The notes: generated by a model not told the origin, from the sequence alone. Positions 1 through 9,436 are shown, numbered from the stretch's first letter. The stretch: 64,000 bases of DNA from Clostridium acidisoli DSM 12555 (GCF_900176305.1 NZ_FWXH01000015.1:1-64000); one strand, 5' to 3'. Translations and numbers: made by a program.

Positions 1-322
1 CATAAAGGCTAAGGAAATTTTTCCTCCTTAGGTCGGAAAAATAATGAATTTATGTGTCTTAATATTTAGAGACAACAATAATGTGTATTTTAACCGTAGG
101 TTTTATTTTTAGGCGTAGCCTTTTGTGTTAATATGATAGTTTAATATGCTAATAATAACTGTAGATTGAACACCACGACCTTCGGCCCAAAAATGATGAA
201 CAAAATATTTTAGATTATAAAGTTTAAGTTCAAAGATTTTTCGCAGCATAGCGTAGAAAAATTATCCATAGCTTTTTCCAACGGAAAACCCTTCACCCGT
301 ACTTCGCAATTTCTTACTATTA
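1..322 (-). repeat. MITE-like dispersed repeat, copy 1 (cut by window edge)
   Basis: This noncoding block is the reverse complement of the blocks at 2864-3313 and 51490-51820. Shared landmarks, read on the minus strand, are the GCGAAAAATCTTTGAACTTAA segment (20-base core GCGAAAAATCTTTGAACTTA), the palindromic GACCGAAGGTC, AGGCTACGCCTAAAA, ACCTACGGTTA and GGAGGAAAAATTTCC. Its right edge is TACTTCGCAATTTCTTACTA, which matches the terminal inverted repeat seen in the other copies. The left edge lies outside the window. It encodes no credible protein. Bases 323-523 hold only AT-rich sequence, presumably the promoter of the next gene. Confidence 0.75.
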
Positions 323-523
323 TGCTTTAAATCAATTATTAAGCAGCTTATCTTTACTTCAAAATAAATTAAAGTATATATGTTTAATATAATTAACATG
401 ACATAAAGGTATATATTATTGACTTTTATCCATTTTGGTTATTATAATTAATATATTAGCATTGTAAGAATATTTTATGTACTATTTGGATACTGCTAAT
501 TACGTAAATTTTAGTATTGTGAG

Positions 524-1348
524 ATGATTTTAATGTTAAACTTTTTATTTTTAGTCCCTATAGGTTTTCTTGTTGGAGGTTTTGGTACCTTAATAGGTGC
601 CGGTGGAGGATTTATTCTTGTGCCTATTTTGTTGCTACTGTATCCACATGAAAATGCTGATACCATAACCAGTATATCTCTTGCTGTAGTATTTTTTAAT
701 TCACTTGCTGGTACCATCTCATATTCAAGACTTAAAAGAATTGATTACAAATCTGGTATAATTTTTGCCATTGCAACAATTCCAGGATCAATATTTGGTT
801 CCCTAGCTACTGGATATATGCCAAGGAACTTATTTAACGGAATATTTGGTTTCATAATGATTCTAATAGGTATATTTCTAATAGTAAGAAAAACCACTAG
901 CAAATCCTTTAGTGGAGAAAAAAAGAAAAGATATTTATATCGAAGTGTTGTTGATTCTGATGGAATAAAATATGAATTTTCATATAACCCTATTATAGGT
1001 GTACTAATAAGTATTGTTGTTGGATTTTTGTCTAGCTTTTTAGGAATCGGCGGTGGAATAATTCATGTACCAGCCCTTGTAAATTTTTTGAATTTTCCAG
1101 TTCATATTGCAACCGCTACTTCACACTTTATCTTAGTAATAATGTCTTTTTCTGGAACCATGGTTCATTTGATTAATGGTGTCCTTTCTTCTAGCTTTAT
1201 TAAAGTTGCTGCATTGTCTATAGGTGCTATTTTGGGAGCTCCTATTGGTGCTAAACTTTCTAATAAACTAAAGGGTAATATCATAATTAAAAGTCTTGCC
1301 CTAGCCCTTATAATCGCCGGTGTTAGAATCTTTTTAATGGCTTTTTAA
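524..1348 (+). CDS. TauE/SafE family anion exporter
   Basis: A 274-aa integral membrane protein of the TauE/SafE (DUF81) family, which moves sulfite, sulfoacetate or related small organic anions across the cytoplasmic membrane. The two-half architecture is visible: a glycine-rich loop GAGGGFILVP near residue 27 is echoed by GIGGGIIHVPALV near residue 173, each inside a bundle of about four hydrophobic helices, with a basic cytosolic loop around residues 125-140. Two in-frame ATGs (524 and 533) are possible and no strong Shine-Dalgarno decides between them. The gene converges on the MFS gene and their stop codons overlap by 4 bp. Substrate is unknown. Confidence 0.85.
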   Translation: MILMLNFLFLVPIGFLVGGFGTLIGAGGGFILVPILLLLYPHENADTITSISLAVVFFNSLAGTISYSRLKRIDYKSGIIFAIATIPGSIFGSLATGYMPRNLFNGIFGFIMILIGIFLIVRKTTSKSFSGEKKKRYLYRSVVDSDGIKYEFSYNPIIGVLISIVVGFLSSFLGIGGGIIHVPALVNFLNFPVHIATATSHFILVIMSFSGTMVHLINGVLSSSFIKVAALSIGAILGAPIGAKLSNKLKGNIIIKSLALALIIAGVRIFLMAF

Positions 1349-2736
1349 CTTTTGGATCTTTCATACAAAATTTGTTTTACCTTATTTATATCTTTTAAAT
1401 TTGTTTTTGCCATTTTAAGATAACAAAAGGCTGATGGCACTAAAAATAATTGAAATACAATAAGGGTTATTATGTAGTTATTTGGTTCTCCTTTATATAT
1501 GGACACAAAGGTAAGTAGATAACCTATTCCAACATTACCAATAGTTCTGCCTAAACTATTGAACACATTAGATATACTAAAAGCAGCTCCTCTGTGTTCT
1601 GGGAGATTTACATCTGTGATTAAGGCAAGAAAATTAGGTGTATTAGCAGACTGTGTTGCACTTGCTAAAAATGATAAAACAAATATTGATAATATCCACG
1701 GATTTATAAATATCTGTCTTAATAAACTTATAAGTATTGAATAAGTGTTACTAGTATTAAGTGAAAGTTTATTCATTGGGATTGAAAACATTATTACATA
1801 AAGTGGCATTGTTATAAATACTAAAAAAGAAGTTACTAATGCCCTTCCCTTATAACTTCTTTTTTGAAGGATATCTCCAAGATGCCCAAAAAAGGCAGAA
1901 CTAAGTCCTCCTAATTGTAATATTGCAAAAAGATATCCTGCTGCAATAATGGCAGTTTTATTATCATATCCTTGATTTTTAATCTTTGCAATATACAGTG
2001 TTGGAAGCCATATAAGGCTACCTGTTGTTATGTTCATAAAAAGGCCTTGAATAAGCAATAACAAATTGCTCCTTTTAAATATTATTTCACTAAGTTCATG
2101 GAATTTTATATTATAATTGTATCCATTTCCTTCATCAATTAGCTTTCTTAATTCTGGTTCTGATTCTCCTAAGCTCGGTTCCTTTATAAAGATATATAAA
2201 AAGGTAAGCATAAGTCCTACTAAACTTACGATTTCAAAAGGCACTCTCCAATTTGATGATGCACCAATAATAGAAGCCATTAATGATCCAAATATACCAC
2301 CAAATCCTTGTGACATTCCCCAAAGACTCAAAAGCATTCCACGATATTTATATGGAATATAATCTGTAAGTACGCTGAAGCCAATAGATGCTATACACCC
2401 TAATCCAATTCCTGTGAAAAATTGAGACATAAAAAGTTGTGGATAATTAGTGCTTTTAGACGTAATAAATACTGATATTGACCAAATAATTGTTCCATAC
2501 ATAATAAGTTTTTTTCTTTTGTATCTTCCTGCCGCATATCCCCAAACAATAGATGATAATGCAGTAATTAATATATTAACAGCTGATACAATACCTAATG
2601 ATGATACTGGAATTTTTAAGTCTTTTGCAATAGAAGAAAAAAGTGGTGGAAATAATCCAATTATAATATTGTCAAAAGCTGCTAAAGCCACAAAAACAAA
2701 TATAGTGTATATAATTCTAGCCTTGTTTTTATTCAT
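1345..2736 (-). CDS. MFS transporter
   Basis: A 463-aa protein with about 12 hydrophobic segments typical of the major facilitator superfamily. The loop between helices 2 and 3 reads GYAAGRYKRKKL, a version of MFS motif A, and there is a long central loop around residues 190-215. An AGGAG Shine-Dalgarno lies about 13 bases upstream of the ATG. It is convergent with the TauE gene and has no catabolic partner beside it, so substrate and direction of transport cannot be assigned. A drug or organic-acid carrier is a guess only. Confidence 0.8.
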   Translation of the reverse strand: MNKNKARIIYTIFVFVALAAFDNIIIGLFPPLFSSIAKDLKIPVSSLGIVSAVNILITALSSIVWGYAAGRYKRKKLIMYGTIIWSISVFITSKSTNYPQLFMSQFFTGIGLGCIASIGFSVLTDYIPYKYRGMLLSLWGMSQGFGGIFGSLMASIIGASSNWRVPFEIVSLVGLMLTFLYIFIKEPSLGESEPELRKLIDEGNGYNYNIKFHELSEIIFKRSNLLLLIQGLFMNITTGSLIWLPTLYIAKIKNQGYDNKTAIIAAGYLFAILQLGGLSSAFFGHLGDILQKRSYKGRALVTSFLVFITMPLYVIMFSIPMNKLSLNTSNTYSILISLLRQIFINPWILSIFVLSFLASATQSANTPNFLALITDVNLPEHRGAAFSISNVFNSLGRTIGNVGIGYLLTFVSIYKGEPNNYIITLIVFQLFLVPSAFCYLKMAKTNLKDINKVKQILYERSKS

Positions 2737-2863
2737 ATTTTTCTACCCACTCCTAATTTTATAGTTACTCCTTATTACTTTAACCAAAATCACAAAAATT
2801 AATATATTATTCTATTGTAACTAGATATTTAAATTATTACGATGTTATTTTTTATTACATAAA

Positions 2864-3313
2864 TAGTTAGAAATTGCGAAGTAAGTTGGTTAAAGCTTTT
2901 TACTCTACTGCGTGAGTAAAAAGGTGAAAGAAAGTCTTGGCGGCAAGATGGAAGAATTAACGGTAATGCCGTTAATGGTGAGATAATTTGCTTTCAGCAA
3001 AAGGTTTAGTATGATTTTTCTCCTCTATGCTGCGAAAAATCTTTGAACTTAAATCTATAATCTAAAATATATTGTCCTTCATTTTTTGACCGAAGGTCTA
3101 TGGTTTTTAACCTACTAGGTATTATTAGCATAATAAACTATCATATAAACACCATAGGCTACGCCTAAAACCAAAAACCTACGGTTAGAATATATATTAG
3201 GGTTATCTTTAAATACTAAGACACATCAACTACCTGTTACGTCAGTAACTTCTCTCACCTTTGACGGCTTTAGCTATGATAAAAATCTTTAACCTCACTT
3301 CGCAATTTTTTTA
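2864..3313 (+). repeat. MITE-like dispersed repeat, copy 2 (complete)
   Basis: About 450 bp bounded by an imperfect terminal inverted repeat: TAGTTAGAAATTGCGAAGT on the left and ACTTCGCAATTTTTTTA on the right. The interior shares long blocks with the copy at 1-322 (inverted) and the copy at 51490-51820. It carries an extra roughly 90-bp stretch (2915-3010) not obvious in the others. It has no transposase. The right end runs into the 3' end of the PAP2 gene and supplies its last codons and stop. Confidence 0.75.
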
Positions 3314-3833
3314 TATTAACTTTATTAAAAATGTAGATTCCAATTTTCGCGCTAATTATACCTAAAACTACTCCACCAATCACATCTGTTGGATAGTGCA
3401 CATAAAGATACAATCTAGAGAAGGCTATGGCTATGGCTATACTAAAAAAAACTACAGTATATTTTCTAAAACTTTTAGACAGCACATAAGCTGAGGTAAA
3501 CGCTGCAGTAGTGTGTCCAGAAGGAAATGAATATCCTTTAGGTTTACTAATTAAAAGCTTTATTCCTGGATAATGTGTAAATGGTCTATTTCTGCAAACT
3601 AAATGCTTAATTATACCTTCTCCTAAAATGGCACCTATACATATGGAAATTAGAAGTAATAATCCTTCTTTCCTATACTTCTTAGTTACAAGCAGTACAA
3701 GTCCAATTACAATCCACAAACGCCCGTCATTACCTAACATGGTAAAAAAAATCATTAGCTTGTCCAACAAGTAAAAATGCATATTATTCTTTATAAACAA
3801 TAATATAGTATTATCAAACTTTTCTATTAACAT
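3270..3833 (-). CDS. PAP2-family phosphatase (undecaprenyl-PP phosphatase-like)
   Basis: A membrane phosphatase of the PAP2 superfamily, probably dephosphorylating a polyprenyl or phospholipid pyrophosphate outside the membrane. All three catalytic motifs are visible: KHLVCRNRP (KX6RP), PSGH, and SRLYLYVHYPTD (SRX5HX3D), set between five or six hydrophobic segments. The ATG at 3833 is preferred because GGAG sits six bases upstream; a TTG at 3845 is the alternative. The last residues after KKL are read from the right terminus of the MITE-like repeat, so the native C-terminus may have been replaced. This should not harm catalysis because the motifs are upstream. Confidence 0.88.
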   Translation of the reverse strand: MLIEKFDNTILLFIKNNMHFYLLDKLMIFFTMLGNDGRLWIVIGLVLLVTKKYRKEGLLLLISICIGAILGEGIIKHLVCRNRPFTHYPGIKLLISKPKGYSFPSGHTTAAFTSAYVLSKSFRKYTVVFFSIAIAIAFSRLYLYVHYPTDVIGGVVLGIISAKIGIYIFNKVNIKKLRSEVKDFYHS

Positions 3834-4053
3834 CTTATGCTCCAATCTATAAATGTCATCTAACTAAAATAAAAGTGAATTATTAGAAATTCATAAAATC
3901 ATATTATCATATTATTATAATTCTACCAAATCTAATTTTTTTACTTAACAGCTTAAATATGTTACACCTTTATTCAAAATATTACACGTATATGTTATAA
4001 TAATAAGCAATACTTGTAACTATATGAAAAAAAATGTTACTGAGGTGCTTATT

Positions 4054-5670
4054 ATGTCAAAAATTTTATATGTCTTTTCATTAATAACTTGTATTTTATA
4101 TTTACAAGTTGGCCTATATACATATAAATTAAATTCAAAATCCAAAATATGTAAATTATTCTTTCTTCTAAACATATTATTATCTATATGGTCCTTTGCT
4201 TTTTCCTTTGAATATTTAGCTGAATCTAGTTTTGATATATCTTTTTGGTACAAACTTTCTTCCGTGGGCTGGTGCAGCTTTGCTTCTATTACTTTATATT
4301 TAGTTTTAAATTTAACCAAAAATAAATTTTTAAATTATTTTTTTGTAAAGTTTTTAGTGGTTTTACCTGCATTTGTAACTATGTTTATAAATATATTTTT
4401 CATTGATCCTAGTGTTACTGCTTCTGGATTCTTTCCATCTATAATATCAATCTTAGATTTTTCGTATAATTTTATTTATTTATTGTTAAGTATAATCTTA
4501 ATATATTTTTGGGGTAAAAAATCTTTAAAGTTAAAAGAAAAAAAACAAGCTAGACTTATCTTTATAAGTAGCGTTATTTCATTTCTTTTAAATCTTAGTG
4601 TTCAAACTATTTTACCTGCATTTGGCATCCATACAGTCCATGATTCTGGGCAATTTTGTGCTCTTGTGATGGTATTAGGAGTGTGTTATGCAATAAAAAG
4701 GTATCAATTTTTACGCGTTCCCTCTTCCCTTATAACTGAAGAGCTCCTAACCGAAATTATGGACCTGACTTTCATTGTTGATACAGATGGAAATATTACA
4801 AATGTAAACAAGAAAATTAAAGATATTCTAGGTTATGATTCAAATGTTCTAACTAATACCTCTATTTTAGATATTATAAAAGAAAAGTCCATAGAAAACT
4901 TATTAGTTGATATTGATAACCTAAAAAACACCATTAGATTTAATAAAATCACCATTTTTTCTAGTTATGGAGAATCCATTCCTTTTAGTATTTCTGTAAC
5001 TCCTTTGATTGATTCAATTACAAAGGAATTGCTTTCAATTTTAATTGTTGGTCATGATATGAGAATTGTTGAGAATTTACAAAATGAAATAAAAAAACAC
5101 AATCTAACATCTGAAAAGTTAAAGAAGAGTAATGAAAAAATAGAACATATAAATAACAAATTGTTAGAAACTAATACGATTTTAAAAGAAAAAGCATGCA
5201 GAGATGGCCTTACAAATTTATACAATCATCAGCATATAAATGAATTGCTAAAATTGGAACTAATAAAAGCCAACAGATCAAAGGGAGCTTTATCTTTAAT
5301 GATGCTTGACATTGACTTTTTTAAAGTTGTAAATGATAATTTCGGTCACCAAATAGGTGATAAGGTATTAGTAACACTTGGCAATCTTATAAATTCCAAG
5401 GTTGATAAGATTGGAATTTCTGGTAGATATGGAGGAGAAGAATTTATAATATTACTTCCTAATCTAGATTTAGATAAAGCTTATGAAATTGCCAACGATA
5501 TTCGTGTTAGTATTGGACAACTAAAATTTGAAATAGATGACCTTAATATAACGGTAAGCATAGGGGTCTGCCAATATGATCTTAAGGAAACTTCTACCTT
5601 ATTAATAAATAGGGCTGACAATCTGCTTTATAAAGCTAAGAAAAATGGTAGGAACAGAGTTGAAAAATAA
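4054..5670 (+). CDS. Membrane diguanylate cyclase (7TM-PAS-GGDEF)
   Basis: Predicted to make cyclic di-GMP. The N-terminal 210 residues form about seven membrane helices resembling the histidine-kinase 7TM sensor, followed by a PAS domain (about 220-335), a short coiled coil and a C-terminal GGDEF domain. The active-site signature is GGEEF near residue 460, within GRYGGEEFIILLP, and the upstream DIDFFKVVND metal-binding motif is intact, so the enzyme should be active. No RxxD inhibitory site is at the usual place before the signature. The ATG at 4054 is chosen over 4024 because GAGGTG lies seven bases upstream of it. Confidence 0.9.
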   Translation: MSKILYVFSLITCILYLQVGLYTYKLNSKSKICKLFFLLNILLSIWSFAFSFEYLAESSFDISFWYKLSSVGWCSFASITLYLVLNLTKNKFLNYFFVKFLVVLPAFVTMFINIFFIDPSVTASGFFPSIISILDFSYNFIYLLLSIILIYFWGKKSLKLKEKKQARLIFISSVISFLLNLSVQTILPAFGIHTVHDSGQFCALVMVLGVCYAIKRYQFLRVPSSLITEELLTEIMDLTFIVDTDGNITNVNKKIKDILGYDSNVLTNTSILDIIKEKSIENLLVDIDNLKNTIRFNKITIFSSYGESIPFSISVTPLIDSITKELLSILIVGHDMRIVENLQNEIKKHNLTSEKLKKSNEKIEHINNKLLETNTILKEKACRDGLTNLYNHQHINELLKLELIKANRSKGALSLMMLDIDFFKVVNDNFGHQIGDKVLVTLGNLINSKVDKIGISGRYGGEEFIILLPNLDLDKAYEIANDIRVSIGQLKFEIDDLNITVSIGVCQYDLKETSTLLINRADNLLYKAKKNGRNRVEK

Positions 5671-5688
5671 GCTTAGTTAATCAAAAGT

Positions 5689-6456
5689 TTACACTGCTGG
5701 TGCTGGTGTTCCTCCATTCTGTCCTTTTAGATATATATATGGGTTACTTGGTTTAGCAACTTTTTTTACATTGGTAACATTAATTACTGGTATAACTTTA
5801 TTATCTGTGTCTTCCTTGTCAAAGTTAGGGATAACATTTATAACTCCAGTAACTTCCACCCACTGATCACTTTGCAGAGTAGAATTGTCCATCTTAACAG
5901 CAAGTCCAGTTAATTCAGCATCTGCTGCGCAGCATATTATAAGCATTCTTCCAACTATAAAAGTATCTTTTGGAAAAGTTCCATCCTTGTAAACAAAACC
6001 ACTAATAGTAATTTTTTTACCTTTATATTTATTTGCATTATACATTATGTCATTAACCACATCAGAATAGTTTTGATCATTTGGTTTTATTAAGCTTCTA
6101 CTATCACCTTCAGTTGATGTTGATGTAGCAGAAACCGAATATCCTTCAGTAAAATATCCTTTTTGCGAGGCTATTTCTCCATTAATTCCTTGAGGGTTTA
6201 CTATATATACTAATATTAAGGGTAGCAAAAATATCGTGGATACTGCTTTTCCTTCATTTTCTTTGAATTTGAATATCTTTTTTACTTGTAGCAGTGATAG
6301 TATTATAAATATAAATAGTGAAAAATACATATATACAGTCATTCTTGGATGAATAAACAAGTATAGTTTTTTTGTCGTAATAAGGTAATACAGCCAGTAA
6401 GTAAAACCTATAAGTATTATGAACCATTTTAATTCCTTTATATTTACTCTTGCCAA
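5689..6456 (-). CDS. TIGR03943-type membrane protein, partner of adjacent permease
   Basis: A 255-aa protein recognised as the TIGR03943 (DUF1980, YcgQ-like) family. It has four N-terminal hydrophobic helices (about residues 10-95) and a soluble C-terminal domain with the characteristic paired cysteines in LIICCAADAE and a strand pattern ending in PVINVTNVKKV. Family members are nearly always encoded directly after a YraQ/DUF318 permease, as here (14-bp gap), and are thought to form one transport unit with it. Location beside a Zn/Mn-type ABC importer suggests a metal-homeostasis role, which is inference. The transported substrate is unknown. Confidence 0.8.
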   Translation of the reverse strand: MARVNIKELKWFIILIGFTYWLYYLITTKKLYLFIHPRMTVYMYFSLFIFIILSLLQVKKIFKFKENEGKAVSTIFLLPLILVYIVNPQGINGEIASQKGYFTEGYSVSATSTSTEGDSRSLIKPNDQNYSDVVNDIMYNANKYKGKKITISGFVYKDGTFPKDTFIVGRMLIICCAADAELTGLAVKMDNSTLQSDQWVEVTGVINVIPNFDKEDTDNKVIPVINVTNVKKVAKPSNPYIYLKGQNGGTPAPAV

Positions 6457-6470
6457 ACTAAAATCACCTC

Positions 6471-7640
6471 CTATAGTCTAACACCTATCAAATTTATAAT
6501 TATTCCTATAGAGAAACATACCGTGAATATAAGCATTATTAATTTAATAATAAATTTAGGTTTAAAAGCTTGGGTAAGCATAAGTGTGTTTTTTATATCA
6601 ATCATAGGTCCAAATATTAAAAATGCTATTATTGATCCACTTGTAAATTGACCTACAAAGGTTCTTGCAATAAAAGCATCTGTTTCTGAACATACTGAAA
6701 GTAAGAATGCTAGTCCTATCATTACTAAAATAGAATTTATACTATTATTTCCTATAGAAAGCATATATTTTCTTGGAAGTGCAACTTGCATTATAGATGA
6801 AAGAAATGCTCCTGCTATTACAAATTTCCCTACATCTTGTAGCTCTAAACTTGTATGTTCAAGTATTTCCCAAACTACTTTTGTAAGTGTTACTTTTTCT
6901 CCTGCTTTGTGTTTATGTTCATGCCCACAGGAACAATGTTCTTCATCATCATGATGATGGTGTCCAGCATGATCATGCTCATGATAATTTGAATATGTAT
7001 GTAGCTTTGATTTGCTGCTTGCTCCATTTAATGTATATATCCAGCGATTACACAAGTTATGTTCAGAAGAACTTCTATGAGTTTTATGATTATCTTGGGT
7101 TTCTAGCTTACTGATTATAAATCCAATTAACATGGCACTAAGAGCTCCGATGCCACCTCTTAGTAAAACCATATGAGAGTTACTTTGAAAAGCATAATAA
7201 GTTGATACTAAAACTACAGGATTTATTATTGGAACTGAAAGCATAAATGTAACACCTATATAAAGAGGTACTCCTTTTTTAAGAAGTCGTCTTACTATAG
7301 GAACAATGGCACAATCACATACTGGAAAAACTATTCCTACAATGCCAGCAATGAAAATTCCAATAAATTTATTTTTAGGGATTATCTTTGCTATGGTTTC
7401 TTCAGATATGAATACTTGAATTAAGGAAGATATGAACACTCCAATTATTATAAATGGTATTGCTTCTAAAATTATACTTAGAAATATAGTAGTAAAACTT
7501 TGAAGCATTGTATTTTGGAGTTTTAAGCTTAATTGACTTTTAAGTGAAAATATAATTAATAATAGCAAAAGTACTAATGGAAATAGTATTATTAGTATAA
7601 CTGGGCTAGTCCCTCTAATTTCTCTTCTTCTCTCTAACAA
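6471..7640 (-). CDS. YraQ/DUF318 family permease with His-rich loop
   Basis: A 389-aa permease of the DUF318 (YcgR/YraQ) family with two halves of about four helices each. PVCDCAIVPIVRRL in the first half and SVCSETDAFIART in the second are the usual conserved sites. The central cytosolic loop (about residues 205-250) is strikingly rich in histidine, aspartate and cysteine, e.g. HDHAGHHHHDDEEHCSCGHE, a likely divalent-metal-binding segment. The start is a TTG at 7640 with a good GAGGTGAG Shine-Dalgarno five bases away. That Shine-Dalgarno can be sequestered by an upstream complementary arm (see 7645-7724). Probably coexpressed with the TIGR03943 gene. Confidence 0.85.
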   Translation of the reverse strand: MLERRREIRGTSPVILIILFPLVLLLLLIIFSLKSQLSLKLQNTMLQSFTTIFLSIILEAIPFIIIGVFISSLIQVFISEETIAKIIPKNKFIGIFIAGIVGIVFPVCDCAIVPIVRRLLKKGVPLYIGVTFMLSVPIINPVVLVSTYYAFQSNSHMVLLRGGIGALSAMLIGFIISKLETQDNHKTHRSSSEHNLCNRWIYTLNGASSKSKLHTYSNYHEHDHAGHHHHDDEEHCSCGHEHKHKAGEKVTLTKVVWEILEHTSLELQDVGKFVIAGAFLSSIMQVALPRKYMLSIGNNSINSILVMIGLAFLLSVCSETDAFIARTFVGQFTSGSIIAFLIFGPMIDIKNTLMLTQAFKPKFIIKLIMLIFTVCFSIGIIINLIGVRL

Positions 7641-7644
7641 GTTT

Positions 7645-7724
7645 TCTCACCTCATTCTAAATTAATGCAGTCACGTAAAATTATTCTATTCTTCACGTTA
7701 TATATATTTATTAATGAGGTGAGA
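7645..7724 (-). promoter_or_regulatory. Inverted repeat that can sequester the permease RBS
   Basis: TCTCACCTCATT (7645-7656) and AATGAGGTGAGA (7713-7724) are perfect 12-bp complements separated by 56 bases. On the minus-strand mRNA the downstream arm contains the Shine-Dalgarno of the permease at 7640, so pairing would hide it. The loop carries two ACGTGA motifs. No known riboswitch consensus was recognised. The element lies between the ABC importer and the permease pair, so it could set differential expression within one transcript. Confidence 0.45.
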
Positions 7725-7743
7725 TATTACTCTTATTTATCTT

Positions 7744-8544
7744 TTAACGTATAAAGTTTATAATCCTTGAACACATATAAAACACTGCTCCTATAATTGA
7801 TACCAAGAAACCAATTGGTAGCCCGGAAAAATAAGCTAAAATCAGTGAACTCCATATAGTAATAAGTGAAAATAGCATGGCTAATAATAGCACTTTTCTT
7901 GGATTACTTGTTAGATAAGTACTTGCTGCCATAGGTGCAATTAGCAAACTAAAACATAGTAATGCACCTACTATTGGCACCGTAATTGCAGAAGCCAATC
8001 CAAGTACTACCATAAAACACATTTCTAAAAATCTAACTGGTATCCCTCGTGATTTAGCTATCTCCTTAGAAATAGATGCCAAAAGCAATGGTCTATACAA
8101 AAAAATTATTAAAAATACACATAATCCGCCTAAAACAGCTGTATCTATAACTTGTTCTGTACTTACACCAACAATTTGACCAAATAAAAGTGAATAAGCT
8201 CCTGCTGCATATTTATCGCTTAGCCCTAAAAATAGTGCACCTACACCCAGGGTTGCAACTAGAATAAGCGCAGTAACCACATCGTTACCTTCTTCATCAC
8301 TAAGATATCCAATTAGTAATGCCCCTATAATAGAAAACAAAGATAATCCATATATAGGATTAATATTGAAAAATACTGCTCCAGCCCCACCAGCAAAACC
8401 AACTTGTGGTAGTGCATGTGCTGCAAAGGATGCCCGACGAACAACAACAAAATAACTAACAAATGTGCAAAGAATGGCTACTATAGTTCCACTAATCCAT
8501 GCATGAACCATAAAGGTATCTGTAAATACTTCTAAATTAATCAT
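7744..8544 (-). CDS. Zn/Mn-type ABC transporter permease (second)
   Basis: A 266-aa ABC-3 family membrane protein, the family that imports zinc, manganese or iron. It shows eight or so hydrophobic helices, the HALPQVGFAGG loop near residue 42, and the ABC-contact region around SKEIAKSRGIPVRFLEM (about residue 155). Its ATG overlaps the last codons of the neighbouring permease gene by 8 bp and AAGGGAGTG serves as Shine-Dalgarno. Two non-identical permeases plus one ATPase and one binding protein suggest a heterodimeric membrane core. Metal identity is not readable from sequence. Confidence 0.9.
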   Translation of the reverse strand: MINLEVFTDTFMVHAWISGTIVAILCTFVSYFVVVRRASFAAHALPQVGFAGGAGAVFFNINPIYGLSLFSIIGALLIGYLSDEEGNDVVTALILVATLGVGALFLGLSDKYAAGAYSLLFGQIVGVSTEQVIDTAVLGGLCVFLIIFLYRPLLLASISKEIAKSRGIPVRFLEMCFMVVLGLASAITVPIVGALLCFSLLIAPMAASTYLTSNPRKVLLLAMLFSLITIWSSLILAYFSGLPIGFLVSIIGAVFYMCSRIINFIR

Positions 8545-9436
8545 CGCTCAACACTCCCTTGTTTTTTGTCATTTTAGCATCCGAAATTCTACCTTTTATC
8601 CTTGCTAAAAGGTAGAATAATAAAATGATAACTGAAACAAAGAAGCTAACTGTCCATCCTCTTCCAACAGGTGCCCATTGAAAGCTGTCATATGCAAGAA
8701 CAATTCCAATTAGCATAGCTATAACTCCTAAACTTGCGGATAACAACATTGCTGAGCTCATCTTACGTGTAATTTGCACAGCAGCGGCTGCTGGTCCAAT
8801 TAATAATGCAGTACTTAAAAGGGAACCTGTAATAAGTGATCCTTCTTCCACGACAAATGACAACAAAATTATAAAAACAATACTAATGAAACGTACTGGA
8901 ACGCCTCTAGTGCTTGCTAATTCTGAATCAATTGAACTCAATAATAGAGGCCTATACAATATGCATATAACAATTGTTGTGGCAATGGTAAGCAAAGCTA
9001 TAACTAAAACCGTGGTACGACTTACAACAAAAATTGATCCAAATAAAATAAGCATAGATGCACTTGCTTTTCCTGTAAAATGAGCATCAAGGTATAAAAA
9101 TAAAGATTCTATCCCAAGCGCAATTGATAATATAATTCCAGTTGATAAGTCTTTTTCACGCGCCTTATTTCCTAAAAACTCTACTCCGATAGCTGCAAAT
9201 ATTCCAAATCCTAAAAATCCCCACAAAGTTCCTATTCCAGCTAAAAATGCCATTGCCGCACCCGCACCTCCAAAATCAGATATAGCATGACCTGCAAATG
9301 ATTGACCTCTAATAATTACAAATACTCCAATCACTCCAGATATGGCTGCAACAATACTACCTAGTATTAAAGCATTTATAACTTCTGGACTTTCAAAAAA
9401 ACCCGTTGCAAAGAAAAATCCTATTATTTGTTTCAT
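8537..9436 (-). CDS. Zn/Mn-type ABC transporter permease (first)
   Basis: A 299-aa ABC-3 family permease, paralogous to the 7744-8544 gene; both share the HAISDFGGAG/HALPQVGFAG loop and the DSELASTRGVPVRF coupling region. The ATG at 9436 follows GGGGGAA and overlaps the stop of the ATPase gene (ATGA), which indicates translational coupling; an upstream in-frame start at 9460 lacks a Shine-Dalgarno. The C-terminal tail after the last helix is about 20 residues long, basic and soluble. Part of the four-gene metal importer operon. Confidence 0.9.
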   Translation of the reverse strand: MKQIIGFFFATGFFESPEVINALILGSIVAAISGVIGVFVIIRGQSFAGHAISDFGGAGAAMAFLAGIGTLWGFLGFGIFAAIGVEFLGNKAREKDLSTGIILSIALGIESLFLYLDAHFTGKASASMLILFGSIFVVSRTTVLVIALLTIATTIVICILYRPLLLSSIDSELASTRGVPVRFISIVFIILLSFVVEEGSLITGSLLSTALLIGPAAAAVQITRKMSSAMLLSASLGVIAMLIGIVLAYDSFQWAPVGRGWTVSFFVSVIILLFYLLARIKGRISDAKMTKNKGVLSDD

